A stretch of DNA of 64,000 nt from NCBI GenBank assembly GCA_025058535.1, contig JANXEL010000033.1:33954-97953 (forward strand). Reading direction: 5' to 3'. This stretch comes from Ignisphaera sp. Its GTDB lineage: Archaea > Thermoproteota > Thermoprotei_A > Sulfolobales > Ignisphaeraceae. A program made the translations under genes and the position numbers. Positions 15,398 through 25,192 of this stretch are shown here, piece by piece. The first letter of the stretch is position 1. Each line of letters opens with the position of its first letter. The notes under the pieces were generated by a model. That model made no database searches, was not told the origin of the DNA, and saw only the letters and a program-made list of their open reading frames with translations.

Positions 15398-16258
15398 TTA
15401 AGCCGCTCTCTCTTCCTTAAAGTATATCTCTCCTAGTGATCTTGGGATAGCTAACTTCTTTTTTATAGGTGTTGCTTGTATTAGAATTACTATAACAATA
15501 GATACTATAAAGGGTAGCATGTTTATTACTGCTGCAGGTACTCCGTAAATTAACTGTAGAGCATATATTGATGTATAAAAGTAAACGAAAAGCGCTGTTA
15601 TTAGTAAGGCTAATATAGGGTGCCATGATGATGCCATTGCAAGTGCAAGAGCTAGAAAACCATAGCCCATTCCAGAATATGGTAGCCACGCTCCCCTGTA
15701 CATGGTGGTGTACATATATGATCCAATAGCTATTAGCGAATATCCGATGGATAGCGCTATCACTCTTATCCTCCACACCCTTATCCCCAGAGTTTCAGAG
15801 GCTCTAGGGTTAAATCCACATGCTCGTATTACGGTGCCCAATTTCGTCCTGTACAGCAGATACCAAACAGCAAATGTAGCTAGAATTGTGCATAACACTA
15901 TATAGATGGATGGTGGCGTTATTTGCCTCATAGCCTTTCCACCCCCTAATCCAATACCTATAGTTGCACTCACTCCATAGAGAGCTATATTCATTGAGAG
16001 TCCTGTAAGAACGTGTGAAGCATGCAGAATGTTAATGAAAAATGAGACTATTAGAGCTACTACTACAGCTATCAATAGAGTTACAATTAGGGCATACGTG
16101 AACCCGAACCTTAGCACAGATACATAGCTGATAGCTATTGCCAATGTTATTACACCATCAATAGACAAGTTTACAATACCGCTCCTCTCAACAATAATAT
16201 CCCCTAGCACTATGAATGCCATGGATAGCATAAAAACGTTTAAAATACCCTCAATCAT
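15398..16258 (-). CDS. BMP-family nucleoside-type ABC transporter, permease 2
   Basis: 286-residue inner-membrane permease with about eight hydrophobic helices. The opening segment VLGDIIVERSGIVNLSIDGVITL is typical of the YufQ/NupC-like permeases of the basic-membrane-protein (BMP) transporters, related to ribose-type permeases. It overlaps the preceding permease by four bases and is the last gene of the operon binding protein, ATPase, permease 1, permease 2. Confidence 0.88.
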   Translation of the reverse strand: MIEGILNVFMLSMAFIVLGDIIVERSGIVNLSIDGVITLAIAISYVSVLRFGFTYALIVTLLIAVVVALIVSFFINILHASHVLTGLSMNIALYGVSATIGIGLGGGKAMRQITPPSIYIVLCTILATFAVWYLLYRTKLGTVIRACGFNPRASETLGIRVWRIRVIALSIGYSLIAIGSYMYTTMYRGAWLPYSGMGYGFLALALAMASSWHPILALLITALFVYFYTSIYALQLIYGVPAAVINMLPFIVSIVIVILIQATPIKKKLAIPRSLGEIYFKEERAA

Positions 16259-17319
16259 TTTCCAAACCTCAAAACAATCCGATACCTTGTTAGAAATTCG
16301 GAAATTATTGTAAGAAGAAATATTGATCCAATAACCATTCTCGTTATGGCATCACCAACGTTGGTGCTCCCAATCTGTATAGCTAGGCTAAATATGTAAA
16401 GAGCGGAAACATAGTACGCTGATATTAAAACCGCTATGGGGTTCAAAGAAGAGAGCCATGCAACCATAATCGATGTGTAGCCCATTCCTGCACCAATTTT
16501 AGCACCTGGAACCAGCTTTCTATGATACACGAGAACCTCCATTCCACCTGCAAAACCTGCTAAGGCGCCCGAAAGTGTGAATGCAAGAATAGCCAATTTA
16601 GCGCTGGAGAGACCGCTTAATTCAACTGCTCGAAAACTTGACGATAGAGCTCTAATAGATATTCCAACTCTAGTTCTGTATAAAAATAGAAAAATTAGTA
16701 TGATAAACAATAGTGAGGTAATCAATGTATGTAGAGAGAAGCTGTATCCGGGCACTCTTTGTAGCCGACATTGAACAGGAATCATGTCCGTTTCAGGGTA
16801 TCCGTAAACACCTCTTCCTCTCCAAGGGCCATAGACGAGGTAGTCTACTAGATAATATGCTATATAATTCATCATAAGTGTTGTTAATGCTTCATTTATA
16901 CCAAAATAAATTTTCAATATAATTGCTAAAAGAGCCCATGCCGCACCTATGACAGATGAAAATAAAAGCGATGTCGCTACACCCGCGTATTCAATAGCTC
17001 CGAGTGGGGTGAATAAAGCTATAAATGCTGCCCCCATGGCACCAACGACAATCTGACCTTCAGCTCCCAGATTCCATAACCCTCCACTATATGCTATAAT
17101 CAAACCAAGTGCTGTCGGTAAAAATACGGTAACATATCTAAACACATTTAAGTCTAAAAATGAATTGATGAGTAGACTCAGCGTAGCAGTTGGGTGTTGG
17201 TTAAAGGTTAAGGAAGCTGCTATGATGGCTATCAACAAACCAAGCATTGCTATTACAACTCTTAACGGTGCTGTTATGTATAGGGGAAGTTCTCTTCTAG
17301 CAATAGAAACTTTAACCAT
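16255..17319 (-). CDS. BMP-family nucleoside-type ABC transporter, permease 1
   Basis: 354-residue membrane permease (YufP/NupB-like). The diagnostic GLWNLGAEGQIVVGAMGAAF and the following helices are conserved among simple-sugar/nucleoside importers of this group; FGINEALTTLMMNYIAYYLV is the coupling region. It overlaps the ATPase by eight bases at its start and permease 2 by four at its end, so all are translated from one mRNA. Confidence 0.88.
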   Translation of the reverse strand: MVKVSIARRELPLYITAPLRVVIAMLGLLIAIIAASLTFNQHPTATLSLLINSFLDLNVFRYVTVFLPTALGLIIAYSGGLWNLGAEGQIVVGAMGAAFIALFTPLGAIEYAGVATSLLFSSVIGAAWALLAIILKIYFGINEALTTLMMNYIAYYLVDYLVYGPWRGRGVYGYPETDMIPVQCRLQRVPGYSFSLHTLITSLLFIILIFLFLYRTRVGISIRALSSSFRAVELSGLSSAKLAILAFTLSGALAGFAGGMEVLVYHRKLVPGAKIGAGMGYTSIMVAWLSSLNPIAVLISAYYVSALYIFSLAIQIGSTNVGDAITRMVIGSIFLLTIISEFLTRYRIVLRFGK

Positions 17320-18775
17320 ATATGGTCATCACCTTTTCCAGTTCGGATTTATCTACAGCCGTACTGCTGTACATGCCTACAATCCTACCTTTAACCATGA
17401 CAGCTATTCTATCTCCCATAGTGAGGGCTTCATCTAAATCCTCTAAGAACAAGAGGGCAGATCCACCGGAGGAGGCAAATCTAGTTAGTGTTGAAATGAT
17501 GAGTTTACTGCTATATTCATCAAGCATTCTAGTAGGGTTGTATGCAACTATGAGCCTTGGTATATTCGCAAAAATTCGAGAAAGTGCGACCTTCTGCACA
17601 TTCCCACCTGACAGTTTATGAAGTTTTATTTCCGGCTTCGCTGGTGTAATGTTGAGCTTATTAATAATATTGTGAAGTGCCTTCTTTTCAATTTTTCGTT
17701 GAGAAAAAATCTTAAGGTTCTCAGCTATTGTAAGATTTAAAAACACCCCATCTCTAAACGGGTCTTCCGGAATATAGCAGAGTCCCATTGCAATTCGTTT
17801 ATTTGGTGATACGTAGGTTATGTCCTTTCCTTTAAACAGAATTTGACCTTTCTCAATCCTCCTAAGCCCAACTATGGCTTCGCAAAGCTCCCTCTGACCA
17901 TTACCTGCAACTCCCACCACTCCTACAATTTCACCCTGTTTGATACCTAATGAAACGCCCTCAACAGCCCTTTTACCATACTCATCCAAAACTGAAACGT
18001 TATTAATGCTCAGCACGGTGCTTTCTAATTCAGATTCAGATAGTTTCTTGATGTGTCTAGCTATTTGTATAGCGGCTGTGTCTCCAAACATAGCCTTTCT
18101 CAACTCATCTAGTGGAACACCGCCATCGAACTCCCCTACAACTCTTCCTTTGCGAAGAACAATAATGCGCGACGAAAACTCTAGTGCCTCTGGAATTTTG
18201 TGAGTTATGAATATAATACTGCCGTTGACCATTACAATTTTTTTCATCAGATCAAAAAATTTTATTTTCAATGGCTGTGGTAAATAAGTTGTTGCTTCGT
18301 CTACTATTAATAGCCTTGGTCTAGCTAGCAGAGCCTTGATCATCTCTACATACTGTTTCTCTGTATAGCTCAACATATAGACCGGGCTTGCAGCATCGAT
18401 ACCGACATTGAATTCCTTCAGCAATAAATTCACATCACCATAGATTTTATCTACCGGTTTATTAAGAAACACCGCTACGTTTTCAAGAAGTGTTAACTCA
18501 TCAATTAGTTGAGGTCTTTGGCTAACCATTACAATTCCACACCTCTTCGCATCTGCGGGAGATGAGAATACCTCTCGTTTTCCACTAATCTCTATGTAGC
18601 CTTTATCTGGTGTGTAAATACCATAGAAAATCTTAGCTAATGTTGATTTACCCGAACCATTCTCACCCAGAACTGCAACTATTTCACCACTATCGATAGT
18701 GAGCGAAACGTCATCGAGTGCAATAACATCTCCAAAGCGTTTGGATATCTTTACAGCCCTAATACTATCGCTCAT
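17312..18775 (-). CDS. BMP-family ABC transporter, duplicated ATP-binding subunit
   Basis: 487 residues with two nucleotide-binding domains in tandem, as usual for this importer family. The first has Walker A LGENGSGKSTLAK, a weak signature (LSYTEKQYVEMIKALL) and Walker B LLIVDEATTYL. The second has the degenerate P-loop GVAGNGQRELCE typical of the family, signature KLSGGNVQKVALSR and NPTRMLD in place of Walker B Glu. The division into one active and one degenerate site is normal here. It drives import through the two downstream permeases. Confidence 0.92.
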   Translation of the reverse strand: MSDSIRAVKISKRFGDVIALDDVSLTIDSGEIVAVLGENGSGKSTLAKIFYGIYTPDKGYIEISGKREVFSSPADAKRCGIVMVSQRPQLIDELTLLENVAVFLNKPVDKIYGDVNLLLKEFNVGIDAASPVYMLSYTEKQYVEMIKALLARPRLLIVDEATTYLPQPLKIKFFDLMKKIVMVNGSIIFITHKIPEALEFSSRIIVLRKGRVVGEFDGGVPLDELRKAMFGDTAAIQIARHIKKLSESELESTVLSINNVSVLDEYGKRAVEGVSLGIKQGEIVGVVGVAGNGQRELCEAIVGLRRIEKGQILFKGKDITYVSPNKRIAMGLCYIPEDPFRDGVFLNLTIAENLKIFSQRKIEKKALHNIINKLNITPAKPEIKLHKLSGGNVQKVALSRIFANIPRLIVAYNPTRMLDEYSSKLIISTLTRFASSGGSALLFLEDLDEALTMGDRIAVMVKGRIVGMYSSTAVDKSELEKVMTIYG

Positions 18776-18863
18776 TTCTCCTCAGCTTCTTTTGTGGTAA
18801 ATGTGTGCTTTAGAATTGTAAAAAATTATCGTGAACCTTGCTTAATTACTATTCCTCTCTACG

Positions 18864-20363
18864 TTACATTTTACCCTGATATACTACCCCCCTTATAAAC
18901 CAGTCCATAGTCCATAGATCACCGTGTGTCAGTCTCTCGCCATCAGCTACCCTAACTAAGGTTCCAACCGACTTACCTGAACAGAATCTCGATCCATAGT
19001 CAGCTATACAGTAGCCTGTTAAGGGCCCCGTAAATGGGTCAAATATTGCTGACACTATTTGAGCCTCGATATGGCTTGTTCCTATGGGAACCTTTACTAT
19101 GGACTCATAGATGTGAGTCAATGCTGTGTTCTGAAGTGGTTGAAGAAGTGGTGCTTCCTTCATAAGATGGTATCTCCTCATTACAAGATCATATACTGTT
19201 ACACTCTCCCCTGTTATAGAATCTATAACAATTATTGATTTCAAGATGCCTTCGAATTTTGGATTAATGTACATAATGGTTCCATTCGGATAAACGTGCG
19301 CACCTAATTCAGCAGCACCGGTATTTAGGAGGTACCAGTAGTCTACATTCTCTAAGTTGCTAGGAGTATAAATTCCAGCTCTAATCTTGGTCAGTATGTC
19401 TAAATATATAACCTCCCATCTGACGAGCTGTCCACTCACAACACTATTTGGTCCGTATTCATACATAGGGCTATAGTGGCTAAATACGTAGATTTCTTTA
19501 CCACGTTTGACCATAGTTTCTGCGAATTCTACAGTAGCTGTAGAATCTTCCGTGAATGCCAAAACATCTACGCCCATATCCACAAGTGTTTGAGCTGCGG
19601 ATCTAGCCTTATCCGGGTTGTACCACTCACCTATCTCTACCACGTAGACTGTAACATTTTTGTTTAGTAGCCTACCTGTCTCCATAGCACCTATCGCAAA
19701 GGCATTTATGTGCCTTATTACTTCAGGTATTGTTATTGCCGCTATATAGCCAATCTTCCCAGTTTTAGTAAGTGCACCTGCCATTAACCCATTTAGGTAG
19801 TATACTTGATAGAGGTCCGCAAAGTATGTACCCATATTTGGTGCTCTTCTGTATCCTGAACAGTGGAAGAACATAACATTTGGATTCTCCTGTGCCTTGT
19901 CATAGGTTGGATCCATATGGTCGAAGCTCGTTGTGAATATTACGTTATAGCCTAACTTAACTAGCTGATCAACTGCTGCTGCTGTCTTCTCCTTTGATAC
20001 AGACTCTATGTATGTGGTTTCAAGCCAATCCTTGAGTAGGTTAGCTACAACTCTTCTTCCAACATCATGCATGTACGTCCATCCAAAATCTTCAACAGGT
20101 CCTACGTAGATCCAGGCAGCACGAATTTTTTCTGGTGGTTTATATGGTGCAGGAGATGCAACTGGGGTAGTCACCGTCATGGTCGCTGTTGTCGTTACTG
20201 TTATGGTTGGTACCGGGGTGCCTCTGTATTCCGTAACTGTTATTGTGGTAGTCGCTGGTCCAACGTAAGGTAGTGTTGTATACCCTATGAGGAGTCCCAC
20301 TATAAGTCCTAGTAAGAGCATTCCATATTGGAATTTCACCATTTCTCGATGCACCATGTTCAC
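18864..20363 (-). CDS. BMP-family (PnrA-like) substrate-binding protein
   Basis: Extracytoplasmic receptor for the transporter. One N-terminal membrane anchor (YGMLLLGLIVGLLIGY) is followed by a Thr/Val-rich linker and then the BMP domain: IRAAWIYVGPVEDFGWTYMHDVGR, VIFTTSFDHMDPTYDKAQENPN, GKIGYIAAITIPEVIRHINAFAIGA and DVLAFTEDSTATVEFAE. Relatives bind purine nucleosides; that substrate is inference here. The frame begins GTG 20363. A TATA-like CTTATTAAT near 20376-20384 puts transcription start near 20355, so the ATG at 20357 (leaderless) or 20342 may be the true start. The next gene in the operon is 88 bases downstream. Confidence 0.88.
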   Translation of the reverse strand: MNMVHREMVKFQYGMLLLGLIVGLLIGYTTLPYVGPATTTITVTEYRGTPVPTITVTTTATMTVTTPVASPAPYKPPEKIRAAWIYVGPVEDFGWTYMHDVGRRVVANLLKDWLETTYIESVSKEKTAAAVDQLVKLGYNVIFTTSFDHMDPTYDKAQENPNVMFFHCSGYRRAPNMGTYFADLYQVYYLNGLMAGALTKTGKIGYIAAITIPEVIRHINAFAIGAMETGRLLNKNVTVYVVEIGEWYNPDKARSAAQTLVDMGVDVLAFTEDSTATVEFAETMVKRGKEIYVFSHYSPMYEYGPNSVVSGQLVRWEVIYLDILTKIRAGIYTPSNLENVDYWYLLNTGAAELGAHVYPNGTIMYINPKFEGILKSIIVIDSITGESVTVYDLVMRRYHLMKEAPLLQPLQNTALTHIYESIVKVPIGTSHIEAQIVSAIFDPFTGPLTGYCIADYGSRFCSGKSVGTLVRVADGERLTHGDLWTMDWFIRGVVYQGKM

Positions 20364-20586
20364 TACTTATTGTGAGTATTAATAAGTTTTTTTCTAATTA
20401 CCTATGTAGCTTTCTCCATACATTATGTAAATATTTTAGCTGGCTTTTTACATTAGTACAGAGGCGGCTTTCTTTATTATCAATTTGTCTAATCATAAAT
20501 CACACATAAGTAGTTGGAACACCTATACTTATATACTCCCTTTATATACTCAATGTATGTTCAAATTGTTAGTAGACACGTGTGAA

Positions 20587-22503
20587 ATGTCAAGTTCGGC
20601 GATAGATATGAATAGAAATGTTGTGGTGATGGCAAAGCAGTACGACAAAACGTTAATTACAATACACAATAGAGTTCTATTAGATGTTTTAAGAGAGTTA
20701 GAGATCCCACTACGCTCAGATTGCGGAGGTATTGGGGTGTGTGGGAAGTGTAAGGTGCTTATAACAGGAGGCAATTCAACACAACCTACTAGTAGTGAAA
20801 GAAAACTTCTTTCTTATAAAGAGCTGTCTGAGGGTTATAGATTAGCATGCCAAGTAAGATTAATTGAGGGAGAATTCGAAGTCTCAGTACCACCGGAATC
20901 TACACTTCAACGTTACAAATCTGCAGATACAGGTTTTGAAAGACCTGTTCCATTACTACCAGCCATCAAAAAAATTTTTGTAACGTTACCAAGGGCTTCA
21001 CTCAATGACACTAGAGCCGATTTTGAACGTATTGTAGATACGGTTAAAGATTTCATTAATTCAAATGATATTGATATTGATATTGATGATATTCGAAAGA
21101 TTCCAGAGACCATAAGGAATAGCGACTGGAAGGTGACCATTGTTGCATGGTATGATAAAAGAATTATCGATGTTGAGGCGGGGGATACGAGAGACAGTGC
21201 ATATGGCCTAGCTATTGATATTGGCACGTCCAAAATAGTGGTCCATCTTATTGATCTAACAAACGGTAGCACCATAGCAATCGACTCCACACCTAATCCT
21301 CAAGCTAGCTACGGAGCTGATATAATTTCTAGGTTGACTTATGCATTAAAGGATGACGAAAATTTAAGAAGGCTTCAAGAAGTTGTGATTAAAGCTGTAA
21401 ATGTAGTTATCGATCGCATACTATCTAGAGCTAATGTATTAAAGGACCGTGTGTACGAGGCCGTAGTAGTTGGAAACACCGTTATGCATCACCTCTTTTT
21501 GGGTATTCAGCCTAAATATCTTGGTTACTCACCTTACGTGCCCACCATAGCAAGAGCTCTATCTATCAGAGCTAAGGATCTGGGAATTTCAATCCATAGA
21601 AGTGGTACCATCTATGTGCTACCTGTTATAGCCGGCTATGTTGGATCAGACGCCCTTGCCGATGCTCTGGCCATCGATATCGAAAACTGCGAAGCACCCT
21701 GTATGCTTATTGACATAGGCACCAATAGTGAAATTCTACTAAATAGTGGAAAAGAAATAATTGCATGTTCAACACCAGCAGGACCCGCCTTCGAGGGATT
21801 TGGAACAGCATTTGGAACTAGAGCAGTAAGTGGCGCTATTGATCAAGTATTTATATACTTTGACAGCTCTATACAAGATTTTGTTGTACGCTATCATACT
21901 ATAGGAGGAGAAAAGCCGGTGGGTTTATGCGGCTCCGCGTTTATAGACGCCACGGCACATCTATATAGACTAAATATAATTAACAACAGGGGCAGATTCT
22001 TAAAGGGAATAAAATCGAAAAGGATTGTAGAGATCAATAACACACCATCTTTTATTCTAGCATGGAGCAATGAAACTAAAATTGGAAAGGATATATCAAT
22101 TGATGCAAAGGATATAAATGAAATTCTACTAGCCAAAGCAGCTATAGCAGCTGGTATTAGGATACTAGCTAAAAGTGCTAACATAGATCTTACCGATATC
22201 AAAAAAATATACATAGCAGGCTCCTTTGGAACGTATATGAACGTCGAGAATGCTGTCACAATAGGTCTATTGCCGTCGATAGACACTAAAAAAGTTGAAT
22301 TTGTTGGAAACATTGCTATAGGTGGTGCCAAGATGTGTCTAAAAAATACTGAGATTAGGAGAAAGGCTGAGGAATTAGCTAGAAGAATAAAATATATAGA
22401 GCTATCAACTTATCCATCATTTAATAAAATATTTATGGAGTCCATACTACTACCACAAATTACTTCACGCAACCAGGAGTCCTCCCTACAGAATGGTGGT
22501 TAA
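20587..22503 (+). CDS. RACE-type reductive activator of corrinoid proteins (2Fe-2S + ASKHA ATPase)
   Basis: N-terminal plant-type [2Fe-2S] ferredoxin domain with DCGGIGVCGKCKVL and distal RLACQV, then a linker, then an ASKHA-fold ATPase (DUF4445) with phosphate loops AIDIGTSKIVVHLID and CMLIDIGTNSEILL, and GSAFIDATAHLY, IKKIYIAGSFGTYM and PSIDTKKVEFVGNIA. Proteins of this build (RACo/RamA-functional analogues) use ATP to drive reduction of inactive Co(II) corrinoid methyltransferase partners. The frame opens at 20485, but TATA-like sequences at 20526-20548 favour ATG 20587. No corrinoid protein or methyltransferase gene is nearby. Confidence 0.85.
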   Translation: MSSSAIDMNRNVVVMAKQYDKTLITIHNRVLLDVLRELEIPLRSDCGGIGVCGKCKVLITGGNSTQPTSSERKLLSYKELSEGYRLACQVRLIEGEFEVSVPPESTLQRYKSADTGFERPVPLLPAIKKIFVTLPRASLNDTRADFERIVDTVKDFINSNDIDIDIDDIRKIPETIRNSDWKVTIVAWYDKRIIDVEAGDTRDSAYGLAIDIGTSKIVVHLIDLTNGSTIAIDSTPNPQASYGADIISRLTYALKDDENLRRLQEVVIKAVNVVIDRILSRANVLKDRVYEAVVVGNTVMHHLFLGIQPKYLGYSPYVPTIARALSIRAKDLGISIHRSGTIYVLPVIAGYVGSDALADALAIDIENCEAPCMLIDIGTNSEILLNSGKEIIACSTPAGPAFEGFGTAFGTRAVSGAIDQVFIYFDSSIQDFVVRYHTIGGEKPVGLCGSAFIDATAHLYRLNIINNRGRFLKGIKSKRIVEINNTPSFILAWSNETKIGKDISIDAKDINEILLAKAAIAAGIRILAKSANIDLTDIKKIYIAGSFGTYMNVENAVTIGLLPSIDTKKVEFVGNIAIGGAKMCLKNTEIRRKAEELARRIKYIELSTYPSFNKIFMESILLPQITSRNQESSLQNGG

Positions 22504-22639
22504 GAGGTCTTTGAAGCTAAGTATCCCTTATGTGGGAGAGCATTTTGCCAGAGTTATAGAATTGATGTATTATTCCCGCACACATGTTGACAAGGAATTT
22601 CAACTTGATGTTTGCCACAATATAAAGTATTTTGACTAA
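22493..22639 (+). CDS. Possible 48-residue small protein overlapping the activator gene end
   Basis: ATG 22493 lies within the last codons of the activator gene in another frame and opens 48 codons to TAA 22637-22639. The product (KRSLKLSIPYVGEHFARVIE, then YSRTHVDKEFQLDVCHNI) is non-repetitive with ordinary composition, unlike most chance frames. It would be translationally coupled to the activator. I know no family; it may be the relic of a longer gene. Confidence 0.3.
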   Translation: MVVKRSLKLSIPYVGEHFARVIELMYYSRTHVDKEFQLDVCHNIKYFD

Positions 22640-22760
22640 TATCAAGCATATCAGATATAGCTGGCAGTGTTTAGGTTAATAGAAGTAATAGTAAAATAGA
22701 GGAGGAAATTATTTAAAGTAAATTTAAGTATTGAAACGAGCTAATACTACAATTTAGCAT

Positions 22761-23480
22761 CTATATGCTACCTCTTTTAATTCTTTTAGATTCGCCAACA
22801 ATCCAATAGTCACCATCATCTCTTCTCTCGAGTTTGAAAATAGGTACTTCGTGTTTCACCCGTTCTAATATTCGTAGGAGCACATCTATAGCCTCCTTTC
22901 TTTTCTTTGCAACTACCGCTATATACAGTGTTTTTTCACCTGGTTTTGAAGAGCCAACTCTATGCAAAATTTCAATAGCACCAATTCTATCACTATTTAC
23001 TATTTCCTCATTAGCTATCTTGTCTAGTGCTTTGGAAGTGTATGGTTCGTACGCTTCATAAATTAGTTCATTAACTCTATGCCCGTCTACATAACCCTTG
23101 ACAACGCCTACAAATATTGCAATTGCTCCATAACCTTTTTCCCCATACTCGTTAGCTAACTTATCAATCCTACCGTCTATATCTATCTCATTGCTACTGA
23201 ATAACGAGGTATATACTCTTCTATCTCCTCCAGAGAGTGGTGGAACTATGGCTATCTCATCTCCATCCTTAATACTATCTGTACCCGTAGCCGTACTACC
23301 ATTAATCAAGATTATCGGTTCGGCCTCATTAAAGGCTAAGGCTAGTTGGGGGTATCTAGCTAAAATATCATCTATTAGTTTTCTTAGAGGTATTTCACTG
23401 TGTTGTGGATACTCCAAGGCAACCTCGTTAGAGTTAACTACATCTCTAAATATTGAAAAGAACTTTACTACTATCCTCAT
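22761..23480 (-). CDS. MoaD-MoaE fusion (molybdopterin synthase)
   Basis: Residues 1-86 are a MoaD ubiquitin-like sulfur carrier (RIVVKFFSIFRDVV, then DGDEIAIVPPLSGG) and about 90-239 the MoaE catalytic subunit (GAIAIFVGVVKGYVDG, YEAYEPYTSKALDKI, IEILHRVGSSKPGEKTLYIAV, KHEVPIFKLERRDDGDYW with the active-site Lys). Molybdopterin synthase inserts the dithiolene sulfurs of the Mo/W cofactor. MoaD normally needs a free C-terminal Gly-Gly, but here PLSGG is followed directly by DRR and MoaE, as in mycobacterial MoaX, which is cleaved after the Gly-Gly. Processing is therefore expected but not shown. Confidence 0.88.
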   Translation of the reverse strand: MRIVVKFFSIFRDVVNSNEVALEYPQHSEIPLRKLIDDILARYPQLALAFNEAEPIILINGSTATGTDSIKDGDEIAIVPPLSGGDRRVYTSLFSSNEIDIDGRIDKLANEYGEKGYGAIAIFVGVVKGYVDGHRVNELIYEAYEPYTSKALDKIANEEIVNSDRIGAIEILHRVGSSKPGEKTLYIAVVAKKRKEAIDVLLRILERVKHEVPIFKLERRDDGDYWIVGESKRIKRGSI

Positions 23481-23629
23481 TATATTTCAACCATATTTTG
23501 CTTCTTCTACCTATTACTCCAACGTTTAAAGCTTTTAAAATCTCACCATATTTACTATTAGTTTGAAATCTGAACACCGATATGAGAAAGAGAGTTGGAG
23601 CATGTGGTATAATTGCGATACTAATGTAG

Positions 23630-24316
23630 GTGCTGCAATTGGTTGCATCAAAAGATGTATTAAGGGTGCTCGAAAGCTACTTACCGGTCATTGTGCTGGT
23701 AATTGTAAGCGTAGCAATATTTTCACTACGTAAGTTAATTATTAGAGTGCTTCTGGGATTCAATGGTTTTATTGTCGTGCTCTTACTCTCCTTGATAAGC
23801 TGTCTATCTGTAGTTCCAATTCCCTACACATATATTGTATTTCTAATAGCCACCGCATACAAACCAAACCTTATTATAATATCACTAGGGGGAGCTCTAG
23901 GTTCTACACTAGGAGAGGGCGTGGCATGGTTTCTCGGACGAGCTGGTTCCTCAGCACTTCAAAGAACTAAATATTTTCATAGAATTGAATTAATTCTTAG
24001 GTATACGAAATCGCGAAGTTCCTTAGCACTACCACTCCTAGCGTTCATCTTTGCCTTAACCCCTCTTCCAGACAAAATTATATTCTTACCACTTGGCATG
24101 CTAAGGTATAATCCATTAAAGGTTTTGCCAGCGACTTTCTTTGGCAAATTTGTAATGAATATAGTAGTTATAATTGTAGGGCAATTATGGGGCGTAGTTG
24201 GTGAGGAGATTCTCGGTTTGGGTGAGGTAATAATGTTTATAGCCACTACCATTATACTTATTGCAATCATGTCTATTATGATGTTCGTCCGATGGGAGGA
24301 GATAATCAAGATTTAA
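23630..24316 (+). CDS. VTT/DedA-like membrane protein
   Basis: 228-residue polytopic protein with five or six hydrophobic helices. The central region (GGALGSTLGEGVAWFLGRAG, then FALTPLPDKIIFLPLGML and FFGKFVMNIVVIIVGQLWG) has the re-entrant-loop pattern of the VTT (SNARE-associated/DedA) family, possible lipid scramblases or transporters. The neighbouring genes are unrelated in function. The start codon at 23630 is not ATG; a few residues either way are possible. Confidence 0.6.
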   Translation: MLQLVASKDVLRVLESYLPVIVLVIVSVAIFSLRKLIIRVLLGFNGFIVVLLLSLISCLSVVPIPYTYIVFLIATAYKPNLIIISLGGALGSTLGEGVAWFLGRAGSSALQRTKYFHRIELILRYTKSRSSLALPLLAFIFALTPLPDKIIFLPLGMLRYNPLKVLPATFFGKFVMNIVVIIVGQLWGVVGEEILGLGEVIMFIATTIILIAIMSIMMFVRWEEIIKI

Positions 24317-24404
24317 TATCTTTATACATATGCCTAACAAACATTTGTATTTCTATTAAATCTTATAAATCTTAGAGTAGTTCATCATATTATAGTGTTC
24401 CACC

Positions 24405-25184
24405 TTAATTATGGTGGTCGTATATATGTACGTGGTCTTTAAATTTTATAACTGACTTTCCATAAATTCTCCCAAGCACGTCAATATTGAGAACCTCCAT
24501 GGGCTTTCCAATGTAGTAGACTCCCCTGCCAAATATCATCACATTATCACATATACCCAAAAATATCTCTGGATCGTGACATGTGATTAAGATTATCTTA
24601 TCCTTTTTAAGAATAGAAATTACATCGATTATCTCCATCTTTCCCTCCGGATCTATGGATGAAAGTGGCTCATCTAAGAGAATTATTGGTTGATTGTTAA
24701 CCAGTGCTCTTGCCATAAACAGCCTCTGCATCTCTCCTCCGGATAGTTTCCATATGCTTCTGTCCCACAAACTCTTATCTATACCTACAGTATTAAATGT
24801 CTCCTTGATGATTCTCTGCATCTCGCTCTTATCCATTCTCAGCCCCATCTTCTTTAAATGAATTGTTAAACCGAATTCAACAAATTCCCAGACGGTTATT
24901 GGAAAGCCTGTAGTCGAGGTGAATCTTGAAAGCTGCGGTACATAATCCATAAACACGCCTGCTAACTCACTATTACCCGTAATATCAATTTGGTTAACAT
25001 ACACTTTGCCAGCATGAGGCCTTACGAATCCTATTAGTGTTTTTAGAAATGTCGTCTTACCTACCCCATTGGGTCCTATTATCAATAGGATATACGGACT
25101 TTCCAGTTCAACATTAATGTTGCGTATAAGTGGCTTCTCATACCCTATCGCTAGATCCACTACTTTTAGTGCAACTATTTCCAC
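24405..25184 (-). CDS. Metal ABC importer, ATP-binding subunit (Znu/Mnt type)
   Basis: ATPase with Walker A IIGPNGVGKTTFLKTLIG, Q-loop YVPQLSRF, signature WKLSGGEMQRLFMARAL, Walker B IILLDEPLSSID and switch His ITCHDPE. The preference for a metal importer comes from the divergent ZnuA-like receptor and ZnuB-like permease. The C-terminus has a HVHIYDHH tail that may bind metal. The frame is open to 25232, but a TATA box at 25211-25220 predicts initiation near 25189, so GTG 25184 (nearly leaderless) is the likely start. Confidence 0.87.
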   Translation of the reverse strand: MEIVALKVVDLAIGYEKPLIRNINVELESPYILLIIGPNGVGKTTFLKTLIGFVRPHAGKVYVNQIDITGNSELAGVFMDYVPQLSRFTSTTGFPITVWEFVEFGLTIHLKKMGLRMDKSEMQRIIKETFNTVGIDKSLWDRSIWKLSGGEMQRLFMARALVNNQPIILLDEPLSSIDPEGKMEIIDVISILKKDKIILITCHDPEIFLGICDNVMIFGRGVYYIGKPMEVLNIDVLGRIYGKSVIKFKDHVHIYDHHN

Positions 25185-25192
25185 GCACCAAC

